From Trichormus sp. NMC-1 (GTDB lineage: Bacteria; Cyanobacteriota; Cyanobacteriia; Cyanobacteriales; Nostocaceae): a DNA stretch of 64,000 nt. Position numbers and translations under genes: made by a program. The DNA lies in assembly GCF_001858025.1 (NCBI RefSeq), contig NZ_LZQD01000006.1, positions 8,232 through 72,231 of the forward strand, given 5' to 3'. Below, in pieces: positions 42,127-51,561 of this stretch; the first letter of the stretch is position 1, and every line of letters starts with the position of its first letter. Below the pieces are notes generated by a model. It did not search any database. It had not been told where the DNA came from and saw nothing but the letters and a program-made list of their open reading frames with translations.

Positions 42127-43299
42127 ATGCTAAATCCGAATCTGGATGAAATCCAGTTGACTAAAGACGACTACGAACGCTACTCCCGTCACTTAATCTT
42201 GCCAGAAGTGGGACTGGAAGGGCAAAAACGCCTCAAAGCTGCCAGTGTATTGTGTATCGGTACTGGTGGACTAGGTTCACCATTGCTGTTATATTTAGCA
42301 GCAGCAGGGATTGGCCGCATTGGTATTGTAGATTTTGATATCGTTGATACTTCCAATCTGCAACGTCAAGTTATTCACGGAACATCTTGGGTAGGTAAAC
42401 CGAAAATCGAATCCGCGAAAAACCGTATTCACGAAATCAACCCCCATTGTCAAGTTGATTTATACGAAACTCGTATCAGTTCCGAAAACGCCCTCGATAT
42501 CATTCGTCCTTACGATATCGTAGTTGATGGTACTGATAACTTCCCCACCAGATATCTAGTTAACGACGCTTGCGTATTGTTAGACAAACCTAACGTTTAC
42601 GGTTCTATTTTCCGCTTTGAAGGACAAGCTACCGTATTTAACTATGAAGGTGGTCCCAACTATCGTGATTTGTATCCAGAACCACCACCACCAGGAATGG
42701 TTCCCTCCTGTGCAGAAGGTGGTGTATTAGGGATTTTACCAGGAATGATTGGTATCATTCAAGCCACAGAAACAGTCAAAATTATTCTTGGTAATGGTAA
42801 TACCCTCAGCGGACGCTTGCTGTTGTACAATGCCTTAGAAATGAAATTCCGAGAATTGAAACTGCGTCCTAATCCAATTCGTCCAGTCATTGAAAAGTTA
42901 ATAGACTACGAAATATTCTGCGGTATACCGCAAGCGCAAGCAGAAGAAGCGAAACAGCAAATGGAAATTCAAGAAATGACGGTGACGGAGTTGAAGGCAT
43001 TAATAGATAGTGGTGCAAAGGACTTTGTATTGCTAGATGTCCGTAACCCCCACGAGTATGAAATTGCTAAAATTCCTGGTTCTGTATTAGTACCTTTACC
43101 TGATATTGAAAACGGTGATGGTGTTGCTAAGGTGAAGGAAATACTCAACGGACACCGCTTAATTGCTCATTGTAAAATGGGTGGACGTTCTGCAAAAGCC
43201 CTTGGTATCCTCAAGGAAGCCGGAATTGTGGGAACTAATGTCAAAGGTGGAATTAATGCTTGGAGTCAGGAAGTAGATTCTTCTGTTCCTCAGTATTAA
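42127..43299 (+). CDS. moeB: MoeZ-type adenylyltransferase/sulfurtransferase
   Basis: E1-like enzyme that adenylates ubiquitin-fold carriers, fused to a rhodanese domain; 390 residues. The adenylation part (1-255) has ERYSRHLILPEVG, GTGGLGSPLLLYL and VDGTDNFPTRYL. The crossover region has PSCAEGGVLG. The rhodanese part (280-390) has FVLLDVRNPHEYE and the active loop HCKMGGRS. The Zn-binding CxxC pairs of classical MoeB are not seen. Works in molybdopterin and possibly thiamine or cysteine sulfur transfer. Confidence 0.93.
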   Translation: MLNPNLDEIQLTKDDYERYSRHLILPEVGLEGQKRLKAASVLCIGTGGLGSPLLLYLAAAGIGRIGIVDFDIVDTSNLQRQVIHGTSWVGKPKIESAKNRIHEINPHCQVDLYETRISSENALDIIRPYDIVVDGTDNFPTRYLVNDACVLLDKPNVYGSIFRFEGQATVFNYEGGPNYRDLYPEPPPPGMVPSCAEGGVLGILPGMIGIIQATETVKIILGNGNTLSGRLLLYNALEMKFRELKLRPNPIRPVIEKLIDYEIFCGIPQAQAEEAKQQMEIQEMTVTELKALIDSGAKDFVLLDVRNPHEYEIAKIPGSVLVPLPDIENGDGVAKVKEILNGHRLIAHCKMGGRSAKALGILKEAGIVGTNVKGGINAWSQEVDSSVPQY

Positions 43300-43434
43300 A
43301 TAATAGGGAACAGAGAACAGGGAACAGGGAACAGAGAATGGAGAATGGAGAATGGAGAATAAATTAATTCCAAATTAATTCCAAAAACTCCCTTTACCTG
43401 TTACCTTTCCTATCCGTAGGAAATCGAAAATCGG

Positions 43435-44628
43435 ATGAATACCTCAAAATCTCAACGCAGTATTTTATGGTTACAAGTTTGGGTTTTAGCAGGTTTGCAG
43501 GCAGCAATTACCCTGGCTTGGTTGGTTTATAATACTTATTTACCCCAACTTTTAACTCAATTTGGTTTTCCCGCATCTTTAGCAGTTGGTATATTAGTTG
43601 TAGAAAATGCCTTGGCTGTGGTGATGGAACCACTGATGGGGGGACTTTCAGATCAAGCTAGACTGAAATTAGGAACTCGCTTTCCTTTTATTTCCGCAGG
43701 TGTAATTCTCGCTTCAACTTTGTTTATCGCTATACCCTGTATTGTGACTTTCATCCCACCGACTGAGGTGATACGGGGAATTTTACCATTAGTTTTGGTA
43801 GCTTGGGCTTTAGCAATGACTGTCTTTCGTTCTCCAGCAATTTGCTTGTTGGGAACATATGCAATTCCTTCTGAGTTACCTTTAGCAGTCAGTTTTGTGA
43901 CTTTAGCGGGAGGAGTCGTTGCTGCTTTTCGGGGAATTGCAAATCAGTTTATTCTGAGTTTAGGTGCAATTTTTGCTTTTGCGATCGCTTCCTTTGTTCT
44001 TCTTGCTGCTGCATTTGCGTTACGCTTTGTCCAACCCCCAGCAATACCAACAGCACAACAAAACCTAGAAACACCCAAAATACCTCTCAAAAACTTAGGT
44101 TTAATCCTAGTCACCGGTTTTTCTGTCGGTTGCGGTTCCCGGTTACTCATGGATGCTTTAGGCAAAACCCTGAAAACTCAATTCCATACCAATGATATAA
44201 CTACAATCATGGTTTGGTTTGGATTAGCTCTGGCTGTTGCTGCCTTACCCGCAGGTTTCTGTGCAGTCAAGCTGGGAAATCGTCGAGTCATGCTCGCAGG
44301 TGTCGGTATAACTGTTTGCTCAATTCTGGCGATGGTATATCTGCGCGCACAGATTTCCATTATATTTTTCATAATAACTGGATTTAGTTTAATTGTCAAT
44401 GGGGTAATTCCCTTTGCTTTGGAGTTAATGCCTCAGCGCTGGGCTGGGTTAGGAATTGGGATGTATTTTGGGGGATTTTCCTTAGCAATGAGTTTATTTG
44501 GCGTATTTTTTCCGCCAGGGATGACAGCTGTAGCCAGTGGATTTAGAGGTGCGGTGGCGTTTTTGGTGGCTGGTGGGTGTATTTTTTTAACGCAGAACAA
44601 ACAGGGGGAAATAATTCGTAATTCGTAA
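43435..44628 (+). CDS. major facilitator superfamily transporter
   Basis: A 397-residue membrane protein with about 12 hydrophobic spans. It has an MFS A-motif-like loop after TM2 (PLMGGLSDQARLKLGTRFP) and a second central repeat (VKLGNRRVML). Related to permeases of the GPH/SLC45-like type. Substrate unknown. Its last codons (IIRNS) are encoded by an AATTCGT repeat that continues beyond the stop. Confidence 0.85.
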   Translation: MNTSKSQRSILWLQVWVLAGLQAAITLAWLVYNTYLPQLLTQFGFPASLAVGILVVENALAVVMEPLMGGLSDQARLKLGTRFPFISAGVILASTLFIAIPCIVTFIPPTEVIRGILPLVLVAWALAMTVFRSPAICLLGTYAIPSELPLAVSFVTLAGGVVAAFRGIANQFILSLGAIFAFAIASFVLLAAAFALRFVQPPAIPTAQQNLETPKIPLKNLGLILVTGFSVGCGSRLLMDALGKTLKTQFHTNDITTIMVWFGLALAVAALPAGFCAVKLGNRRVMLAGVGITVCSILAMVYLRAQISIIFFIITGFSLIVNGVIPFALELMPQRWAGLGIGMYFGGFSLAMSLFGVFFPPGMTAVASGFRGAVAFLVAGGCIFLTQNKQGEIIRNS

Positions 44629-44641
44629 TTCGTAATTCGAG
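44623..44641. repeat. AATTCGT heptamers overlapping the MFS stop
   Basis: Three AATTCGT units, the first inside the MFS coding end. The same heptamer marks the 3' ends of genes at 49.2, 51.42 and 54.23 kb. Confidence 0.8.
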
Positions 44642-44715
44642 CCGTGGACAGGGTGCTTAGGACATCAATTGATAATGAAACTCCCACTACAAGAGGGTTT
44701 TACTCTTAACTCCTG
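44640..44715 (+). repeat. dispersed repeat family 2, copy A
   Basis: About 75 bp starting AGCCGTGGACAGGGTGC and including GACATCAATTGATAATG. A second, inverted copy is at 63143-63216. Confidence 0.85.
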
Positions 44716-44738
44716 AATTCTGCTGTAGTGAAAAAAAA

Positions 44739-44782
44739 TGTAGAGACGTTCCATGGAACGTCTCTACAAAAGAACGTCTCTA
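44739..44782. repeat. 30-bp palindrome, second copy, plus half-copy
   Basis: The same perfect palindrome as inside the relE-like gene (19315-19344), followed by a second half AGAACGTCTCTACA. It lies between the convergent MFS and purB genes and could form a hairpin in either transcript. Confidence 0.88.
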
Positions 44783-44845
44783 CAAAAGTTTTAGAAAACG
44801 CATATCTAAAGAAAAGCATCTTTTCGATCAATAGCAGCAGGAATT

Positions 44846-46141
44846 CTAAATACCCAGCCTTTGATAAACTTGGTCTAAATGTCTGAGATGCTGCTGTGGA
44901 TCAAAACAGGTTTCTATTTCTGCTGATGACAAATTTTGAGTAACACGGGTATCTTTGCTAATCAAATCCCGGAAATTACCTTCTGGTTGATTCCAAGCTG
45001 TGTGTGCATTTTGTTGAACGATCGCATAAGCTTCTTCGCGGTTGAGTCCTTTGTCGATCAAAGTCAGTAAAACTCTTTGGCTGAAAACTACGCCACCATA
45101 GCAGTTGAGATTCCGTTCCATATTCTGGGGATAAACCAGCAGATTTGTCACCAAGTCTGTGATTTCATGCAGCATGAAGTGAGTTAAAATGCAAGCATCT
45201 GGTAAAACTACCCGTTCTACAGAACTGTGAGAAATATCTCGTTCGTGCCATAAAGCCACGTTTTCTAAAGCTGCACCTGCATGACTTCTGACTAATCGCG
45301 CCATCCCGGTAAGCCGTTCAGAACGAATGGGGTTGCGTTTGTGGGGCATAGCACTGGAGCCTTTTTGGCCTTTGGCGAAGAATTCCTCAACTTCCAAAAC
45401 GTCGGTTTTTTGGAGATTGCGAATTTCTACAGCAAAGCGTTCAATGGATGCAGCAACAAGGGCTAATTGCTGTACATAATCAGCATGGATATCGCGGGAA
45501 ATTACTTGTGTAGAGGCGGTATCAGGTTTGAGTCCGAGTTTTTGACAAGCGATCGCTTCTACACGAGGTTCGATATTAGCATAAGTTCCCACTGCACCAG
45601 AGATTTTACCTACAGCTATGGTTTTGCGGAGAATTTGCAAACGTTCTTGGTGTCGCAACACTTCTGCCAACCATCCAGCTAACTTAAAACCAAAAGTCAT
45701 TGGTTCAGCGTGAATACCATGCGATCGCCCAATCATCACAGTATAACGGTGTTCTCTGGCCTTGTGGCGAATTGCCTGGATTAAATCTTCTAGGCGTAGC
45801 AACAGCACATCCAAACTCGCAACCAATTGCAGCGCCAAAGCCGTATCCAACACATCCGAACTTGTTAAACCGAGGTGAATATAGCGTCCTGCATCACCTA
45901 CATATTCATTGACATTTGTCAAGAAAGCGATCATATCATGGCGAACTTCAGCCTCAATTTCTAGCACCCGCTGAGGGTCAAAATTCGCCTTAGACTTAAT
46001 TTCTGCAACTGCTTCTGATGGAATGTAACCCAATTCTGCCTGTGCTTCGCAAACAGCAATTTCTACTTGCAGCCAGGTTTGTAGCTTATAGTTTTCATTC
46101 CACAGATTGCCCATTTCCGGCAAAGTATAACGCTCAATCAC
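44846..46141 (-). CDS. purB: adenylosuccinate lyase
   Basis: Acts twice in purine synthesis (SAICAR to AICAR, adenylosuccinate to AMP). It carries the fumarase/ASL superfamily signature GSSAMPHKRNP, catalytic-region motifs TSSDVLDTALALQL and GRSHGIHAEPM, and the N-terminal IERYTLPEMGNLW. 431 residues, as in cyanobacterial and Bacillus-type PurB. Confidence 0.97.
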   Translation of the reverse strand: MIERYTLPEMGNLWNENYKLQTWLQVEIAVCEAQAELGYIPSEAVAEIKSKANFDPQRVLEIEAEVRHDMIAFLTNVNEYVGDAGRYIHLGLTSSDVLDTALALQLVASLDVLLLRLEDLIQAIRHKAREHRYTVMIGRSHGIHAEPMTFGFKLAGWLAEVLRHQERLQILRKTIAVGKISGAVGTYANIEPRVEAIACQKLGLKPDTASTQVISRDIHADYVQQLALVAASIERFAVEIRNLQKTDVLEVEEFFAKGQKGSSAMPHKRNPIRSERLTGMARLVRSHAGAALENVALWHERDISHSSVERVVLPDACILTHFMLHEITDLVTNLLVYPQNMERNLNCYGGVVFSQRVLLTLIDKGLNREEAYAIVQQNAHTAWNQPEGNFRDLISKDTRVTQNLSSAEIETCFDPQQHLRHLDQVYQRLGI

Positions 46142-46214
46142 ATTCGGGCATCTAATACAACCGTCATATTTTACATTTTAATTAGGGTTTCTAATCTTTA
46201 AATACTTTTTGGTA

Positions 46215-47126
46215 TCAGCGATACCCTGGGTTATTGTTTTCCTTGGGGTTTATGGATACAGCGTTCTTTGTAGGAATGATGCGATTACCATATTTTCTGG
46301 CATAAACTTGGGTGAACTCAGCACCAAAAAAGAGAATTTGGGCGGCATAGTATACCCAAGCGAGAATTACCATCAATGAACCAGCTGCACCGTAGGTAGA
46401 AGCAAAACTGCTGTTACCGAGGTAATGTCCTAATAAAAACTTGCCCAGGGAAAATAAAATTGATGTGATCACCGCACCAATTAACACATCACTCCAACCA
46501 ATTTTGACATCAGGTAAAACTTTGAAAATTAACCCAAACAGCACTGTAGTAATGCTAAAAGACAAGATAAAATTGATAATCTGCCAGATTATATCCACTC
46601 CCGGTAGCACATTAGTAAAGTATGTAGTTATCGCTGATAATGCTGCACTAATTACTAGGGAAACTAGTAGTAAAAATCCAATTCCTACCACCATTGCAAA
46701 GGACAAAAAGCGCTGGCGAATAATATTAAACATATTCCGTCCAGGTTTGGGTTTTACTTCCCAAATTGTATTTAAGGAATCCTGTAACTCAGCAAATAAA
46801 CCAGTTGCACCCAATAGCAAGGCTAAAATACTAATAATAGAAGCGATATTTCCCTCCTCTGGTTTACTGGCATTTTTAATCGCTAGTTCTATAAATTCTG
46901 CCCCCTCTTTGCCGACTAAACCTTGAATTTGCTGGACAATTTCACCCCTGGCTGCCTCCTCACCAAAGAGAGTTCCAGTAATGGCAATAACGATAATTAG
47001 TAAGGGTGCAAGTGAAAAAATGGTGTAATAAGCCAATGAGGCCGCTAACCGCGAGGCTTTATCTTCACTCCATTCTGTAAAAGTTTCCTGCAACAGCTTC
47101 CCAATTGACCGGAAGTTTATTTTCAT
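46215..47126 (-). CDS. YihY/BrkB family membrane protein
   Basis: Inner-membrane protein of the BrkB/YihY (formerly RNase BN) family with six spans. Signatures: DKASRLAASLAYYTIFSLAP at the start, LLGATGLFAELQDSLNTIWE, and AAGSLMVILAWVYYAAQI near the end. The ATG at 47126 (MKINFRSIG) gives the family's usual N-terminus; the longer frame adds 13 residues. Function in cyanobacteria is not established. Confidence 0.88.
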   Translation of the reverse strand: MKINFRSIGKLLQETFTEWSEDKASRLAASLAYYTIFSLAPLLIIVIAITGTLFGEEAARGEIVQQIQGLVGKEGAEFIELAIKNASKPEEGNIASIISILALLLGATGLFAELQDSLNTIWEVKPKPGRNMFNIIRQRFLSFAMVVGIGFLLLVSLVISAALSAITTYFTNVLPGVDIIWQIINFILSFSITTVLFGLIFKVLPDVKIGWSDVLIGAVITSILFSLGKFLLGHYLGNSSFASTYGAAGSLMVILAWVYYAAQILFFGAEFTQVYARKYGNRIIPTKNAVSINPKENNNPGYR

Positions 47127-47793
47127 AAGTCTTCTTATCAGAAAATAGTTTTTCTCCTGACACATTTGATACTAATTTCCTAGATAGCCGCATCTTCCTA
47201 AGGGTGTTTGTCCAACTTCCTTGAGGTAGAATTATGTGAAAAATAAATAACTATAAGAATTACGCATTGACAAAGTTGATCAAATATGAATTGTGGATTT
47301 TATCTCTTCTATGGTGTGGTTCGGCAAGCTCACCAACCACGTCAGACCCGATAATTTGCCCACAATAAGTAATATCTACAGTATTTACACAGATTTTTAA
47401 GTAATTGCCAATTTAAATTAAGTAAATTTCCTTAGACAAAATATTCTAGGTCATTTTGGCTGATTTTAGCTTTAATCCTTAACTTTTAGTTAAAGGCTGA
47501 GTGCTAAGATTTATGGCATCCGCTTATTAGAGACTAAATCGATTCTGCTATACTCCTGACTCCTGACTCCTGACTCCTGAATTCTGCTGTATGTTTCACC
47601 CAAACCCTAGTATTTCCTGCGGCAATCTTGAGAATGCGATCGCTTGATTTAATCAATAACCGCACATTCTGCAAAGAACCTCAGATGAAGTGCGTTGCAA
47701 GAAGGTTTGATACGTCGTTTTTTGATACGAGCTTAAGCAATAATGCGGATGTTAGTAAGCGTCAATATTACCTGAATATTAAGGATTGCAAAA
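47127..47793. other. long intergenic region with repeats
   Basis: No gene is seen. It contains dispersed repeat family 1 copy B (47260-47366), four TGACTCC heptamers (about 47553-47580) and TCCTGAATTCTGCTGTA, also found at 44711. A 60-codon frame (47628-47810) crosses the kinase start and is unlikely to be a gene. Confidence 0.55.
47260..47366 (-). repeat. dispersed repeat family 1, copy B (inverted)
   Basis: Reverse complement of 41318-41437, lacking a 14-bp tandem. The pair encloses the JAMM-moeB-MFS-purB-YihY segment in inverted orientation. Confidence 0.85.
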
Positions 47794-49203
47794 ATGCTGG
47801 CTATGCATAGCATGAGAAATGCTGATGAGTTGAACCTAAAACTAGAGTCAACCTTGCAGGAACTACCAGTTTGGACTGTTCAAATCGAGCTAGATCATCT
47901 AGGAAACGAATTGACTGAACTTTTTGAAGAAGAGCCGTTACTTCCAGGAATTATCTTGACTAAAAATCGGCAATGTGTAGGCATGATTTCGCGGCGACTA
48001 TTTTTTGAGCAAATGAGCCGTCCTTATGGTTTAGGGCTGTTTGCTGGACGGCCTGTTGATTATCTATATAATTTTTTGCAGCCAGAAATATGTATTTTAC
48101 CTGAAGAGATATCAATTGTGGAAGCGACTCAGATAGCTTTAGGGCGATCGCAAAAACTTGTCTATGAGCCGATTTTAATTACAGATTCATCTTGCCAGCA
48201 TGGATTACTTGATTTCCATCAATTGCTTTTAGCTTATTCTCACATCAATGTTTTAACTGTAACTCGATTACAAAAGGAAAAAGAACGAGCCAGAGTCGCG
48301 CGGGCAGATTTTCGGGATCTCCAACACAATTATTCTCGATTGCTACAGAATGAAAAAATGATTGCTTTGGGACAGCTTGTGGCTGGGATTGCACATGAAA
48401 TCAACAATCCCATGAATTTTATTTATGGCAATCTCAACTATGCAACTGAATACGTCAAAGACTTACTATATCTACTGGAATGTTATCAACAGGAGCAACC
48501 TCATTGTGATGTAATATCACAAGCAAAACTTGAGGGAATTGAAATCGACTTTATTATAGAAGATTTGCCAAAATTATTATCTTCTATGAAAGTAGGTGCT
48601 ACCCGAATCAACGAAATTGTCTTATCGCTACGTAATTTTTCTCGACTAGATCAGGCAGAACTTAAATTAGTTGATATTCATGAAGGCATAGAAAATACAT
48701 TAATTATTCTCAGACATAACCTAAAAGCTAAACCTGATCGTCCCGAAATTAAGGTGATTAAAGAGTATGGAAATCTCCCCTTAGTGGAGTGTTATGCAGG
48801 GCAACTTAATCAGGTATTTATGAATATCATTGCCAATGCTATTGATGCGCTTTCAGAAAGTTACAAATTATCAGTTTCTAGTGATGATATAACTGCCAAA
48901 ATTCACAAAGATATCACAATACATATTCGTACTGAATTAACTGATGATAATCAAGTAATGATTAGTATCGCGGATAATGGATTAGGAATACCGGATAATA
49001 TCCAAAAGCGCTTGTTCGACCCCTTCTTTACTACTAAACCTGTAGGTCAAGGAACCGGCTTAGGATTATCAATCAGCTATCAAATTGTAGTTGAAAAACA
49101 TGGTGGACAACTTATCTGTGTATCTACTCCGGGACAAGGTGCTGAATTTATAATTAAAATCCCCATTGTTTCAGATCGTTTAAAACAGAAAGAAGCTGAT
49201 TAA
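47794..49203 (+). CDS. CBS-like sensor histidine kinase
   Basis: A 469-residue soluble kinase. The N-terminal 160 residues contain CBS-like strands (GIILTKNRQCVGMISRR and YEPILITDSS), followed by a short coil. The HisKA H-box is AGIAHEINNPMNFI, the N-box MNIIANAIDAL, and the G boxes SIADNGLGIPD and GTGLGLSISY. There are no membrane spans. No response regulator is adjacent. The start could be one of the first three Met codons. An AATTCGT array begins right after the stop. Confidence 0.9.
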   Translation: MLAMHSMRNADELNLKLESTLQELPVWTVQIELDHLGNELTELFEEEPLLPGIILTKNRQCVGMISRRLFFEQMSRPYGLGLFAGRPVDYLYNFLQPEICILPEEISIVEATQIALGRSQKLVYEPILITDSSCQHGLLDFHQLLLAYSHINVLTVTRLQKEKERARVARADFRDLQHNYSRLLQNEKMIALGQLVAGIAHEINNPMNFIYGNLNYATEYVKDLLYLLECYQQEQPHCDVISQAKLEGIEIDFIIEDLPKLLSSMKVGATRINEIVLSLRNFSRLDQAELKLVDIHEGIENTLIILRHNLKAKPDRPEIKVIKEYGNLPLVECYAGQLNQVFMNIIANAIDALSESYKLSVSSDDITAKIHKDITIHIRTELTDDNQVMISIADNGLGIPDNIQKRLFDPFFTTKPVGQGTGLGLSISYQIVVEKHGGQLICVSTPGQGAEFIIKIPIVSDRLKQKEAD

Positions 49204-49205
49204 AA

Positions 49206-49258
49206 TAATTCGTAATTCGTAATTCGTAATTCGTAATTCGTAATTCGTAATTCGTAAT
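49206..49258. repeat. heptamer tandem repeat (AATTCGT)n
   Basis: About seven perfect copies of AATTCGT directly after the histidine kinase stop. Confidence 0.9.
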
Positions 49259-49467
49259 AGTGCCTCCGGTTTCGTAAGAGATATAAACTCTTATGTAGAA
49301 CCCATCTGTAGCTTACTTAGAGCAGGTAAAATAACCTAAGTATAGACGTATGTTCTGTAGGGTGAAGTATTCAACCCTTTCATTTTCTACTTATAGAATT
49401 TTATAGGTTAAATAGGGATAATTGAATAACCTTAATTCGGCAATCTTCTCCAGCATTTATAATAATT

Positions 49468-49809
49468 ATGCCAATCAGTTGGGTTTACCTCATCATAGCA
49501 ATTATTTTTGAAGTCTTCGGCACAACTTGCATGAAATTGTCTGAAGAATTCACTAAAATAGTTCCTTCAATTTTCATCTTTGTCTTTTATGGACTTTGTT
49601 TGATTTTTTTGACCCTTTCTCTCAGAAAACTGGAAGTTAGTATCGTTTATGCTGTTTGGTCTGGTTTGGGTACTATCGTCATTACTAGTATTGGTATTGT
49701 CTGGTTTCGTGAGTCTTTCACACTCGTAAAACTCATATCTATACTTTTAATACTTGTCGGGGTGATTGGTTTAAATTTAGGTGACTATTTGCAGAATTAC
49801 AAGAATTAA
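49468..49809 (+). CDS. SMR-family multidrug efflux protein (EmrE-like)
   Basis: A 113-residue, four-span proton antiporter subunit. The essential Glu is in IIFEVFGTTCMK (TM1). The TM3 motif AVWSGLGTIVITSIG matches EmrE/SugE, and TM4 is ISILLILVGVIGLNLG. It is a single gene without a paired partner, so probably a homodimer of EmrE type exporting cationic compounds. Confidence 0.9.
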   Translation: MPISWVYLIIAIIFEVFGTTCMKLSEEFTKIVPSIFIFVFYGLCLIFLTLSLRKLEVSIVYAVWSGLGTIVITSIGIVWFRESFTLVKLISILLILVGVIGLNLGDYLQNYKN

Positions 49810-50340
49810 TCTTCATTCAAAAGTCAGGGTTTAGCAATGCTGAACCCTATAGCTATAGCGATCCTAAATAAGTCATGAACACATATTGTATAGTGGATGT
49901 TGGGTTACGAAGCAGTTTGATGATTTATCTGTGAGCTAGGACTTACGCAAGATGTGACTGAAAACCTTATTCGTGTGTAGCGGTAATTCATGAATTACCG
50001 CTACTTTGGCTCTGTTTTGCGTAAGTCCTATGAGCGTTATAAGTTAATTACCGCGTTTAACCCAACCTACAAGATGTTCACAACTTCTGCAAGTATTGCT
50101 ATGAGTGAATTTTGGAAAAATATTCTTAAAATCCATGTTCATATTCAACAGATTTATTTTTGAGAATCAAATAAGTAGATTATTTGATAATATAGTATTA
50201 TGTTGCATGATTGACTACTAAGTGTTAGGTAGGTTTAGATTGCCAGAGGATCGTTATCTTATCGACGAATGTTGATAGTTGAACGAAGGCTTTAAGCAAT
50301 TCACCATTTTTTATCCCTTATTTTCAGGAACAACGCAGCC
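49810..50340. other. intergenic region containing a MITE
   Basis: No gene is seen. Apart from the MITE at 49937-50030, there is AT-rich sequence ahead of the pyruvyl transferase gene. Confidence 0.55.
49937..50030. mobile_element. 94-bp MITE with terminal inverted repeats
   Basis: The ends are perfect 14-bp inverted repeats TAGGACTTACGCAA and TTGCGTAAGTCCTA. The centre contains a 28-bp perfect palindrome (GTAGCGGTAATTCA plus complement). TGAGC stands immediately on both sides (49932-49936 and 50031-50035), consistent with a 5-bp target-site duplication. It encodes nothing and must be mobilised in trans. Confidence 0.85.
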
Positions 50341-51423
50341 ATGAAAAATATCATTGCCCAGACAATCAAAGAAGAATTACACAAAGCTTTAGGCCAATTA
50401 GATAGATTTGAATCATGTGCATTGCTTAACTATCCAGATCACCTCAATTTAGGAGATCATTTGATTTGGTTGGGGACGGTGATTTACCTAACTGATATCA
50501 TGAAAACCAAAATTAACTACGCTTCTAGCATTGCAGATTTTTCACCAGCAGAAATGGAAGAAAAAATTGGTAAATCTCCCATATTTCTGCACGGAGGAGG
50601 TAATTTAGGAGACCTTTGGCCTACTCATCAAAAGTTTCGAGAGCAAATTATTGCTAAATATCAAGATCGCCCAATTATTATTCTCCCACAAAGTATTTTG
50701 TTTAGCAATTTAGATAATCTTAAAAAAACCGCAGATGTATTTAATTCCCATCCTAATTTAACTATATTTGTCCGTGATGATCGTAGCTATAAAATTGCCG
50801 AAGAATCTTTTGATAAATGCCGAGTTATTAAATCACCTGATATGGCTTTCCAGTTATTAAATTTACCAGGTGTATCTACTAACCGTCAGCCAAAACAATC
50901 AATTCTCTTTCTCTGTAGAACAGACAAAGAATTAAATCAGGGATTTTCGGTAGATAATGTCAAAATTCCTAACTTAGTTGTACAAGATTGGGTTTCATGC
51001 GAATGGTTGCTAGGAGTTCGATACAGAGGTATAAAACGTTTTGTTACGCAAATGGTAAGAGAAGTTTGGCAACGCGGTTTGATGGCTCCAGTTGAGTGGA
51101 TATATCGGCAGAAATGGCAATCTATTTATTCTAATACTGATAAATTTAATCAAATGTATAATCCTTCTATGCACAAACTTTTATGGAGTTTTATGTACAG
51201 TGGTATTTATCAATTTCAGCAACATCAACTCGTTATTACCAATCGTTTGCATGGACATATTCTTTGTATCCTGTTAGGTATTCCTCATGTTTTTCTACCT
51301 AATGCTTATTACAAGAATGAATCTTTTTATGAAGCATGGACAAAAGACATCCCATTTTGTAGATTTGTTAAAGATGCTACCCAGATTGAATCTGCGTTAC
51401 AAGAACTATTAGAATTAAAATAA
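50341..51423 (+). CDS. polysaccharide pyruvyl transferase family protein
   Basis: 360 residues, CsaB/WcaK-like fold. Features: NYPDHLNLGDHLIWLG (N-terminal), PIFLHGGGNLGDLWP, PIIILPQSI, FVRDDRSY, and the C-terminal TNRLHGHILCILLGIPHVF. Adds a pyruvyl ketal, or acts as a related transferase, in exopolysaccharide synthesis. The neighbouring glycosyltransferases agree. Its stop is followed by AATTCGT repeats. Confidence 0.88.
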   Translation: MKNIIAQTIKEELHKALGQLDRFESCALLNYPDHLNLGDHLIWLGTVIYLTDIMKTKINYASSIADFSPAEMEEKIGKSPIFLHGGGNLGDLWPTHQKFREQIIAKYQDRPIIILPQSILFSNLDNLKKTADVFNSHPNLTIFVRDDRSYKIAEESFDKCRVIKSPDMAFQLLNLPGVSTNRQPKQSILFLCRTDKELNQGFSVDNVKIPNLVVQDWVSCEWLLGVRYRGIKRFVTQMVREVWQRGLMAPVEWIYRQKWQSIYSNTDKFNQMYNPSMHKLLWSFMYSGIYQFQQHQLVITNRLHGHILCILLGIPHVFLPNAYYKNESFYEAWTKDIPFCRFVKDATQIESALQELLELK

Positions 51424-51561
51424 TTCGTAATTCGTAATAAATATTCCCGCCTACCTACTAACTATCAGTGCCACCATTGAAAATCCTCAGCCAAGCCAGA
51501 TGCACTTCTGTGGATAAAATTTTACTGGGTTTCTTAGAGGATGTCTATTAGTAATTGATCA

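Noticed and set aside
47628-47810. 60-codon frame before the histidine kinase
   Set aside because: It overlaps the kinase start, has no ribosome-binding site and no coding-like pattern.
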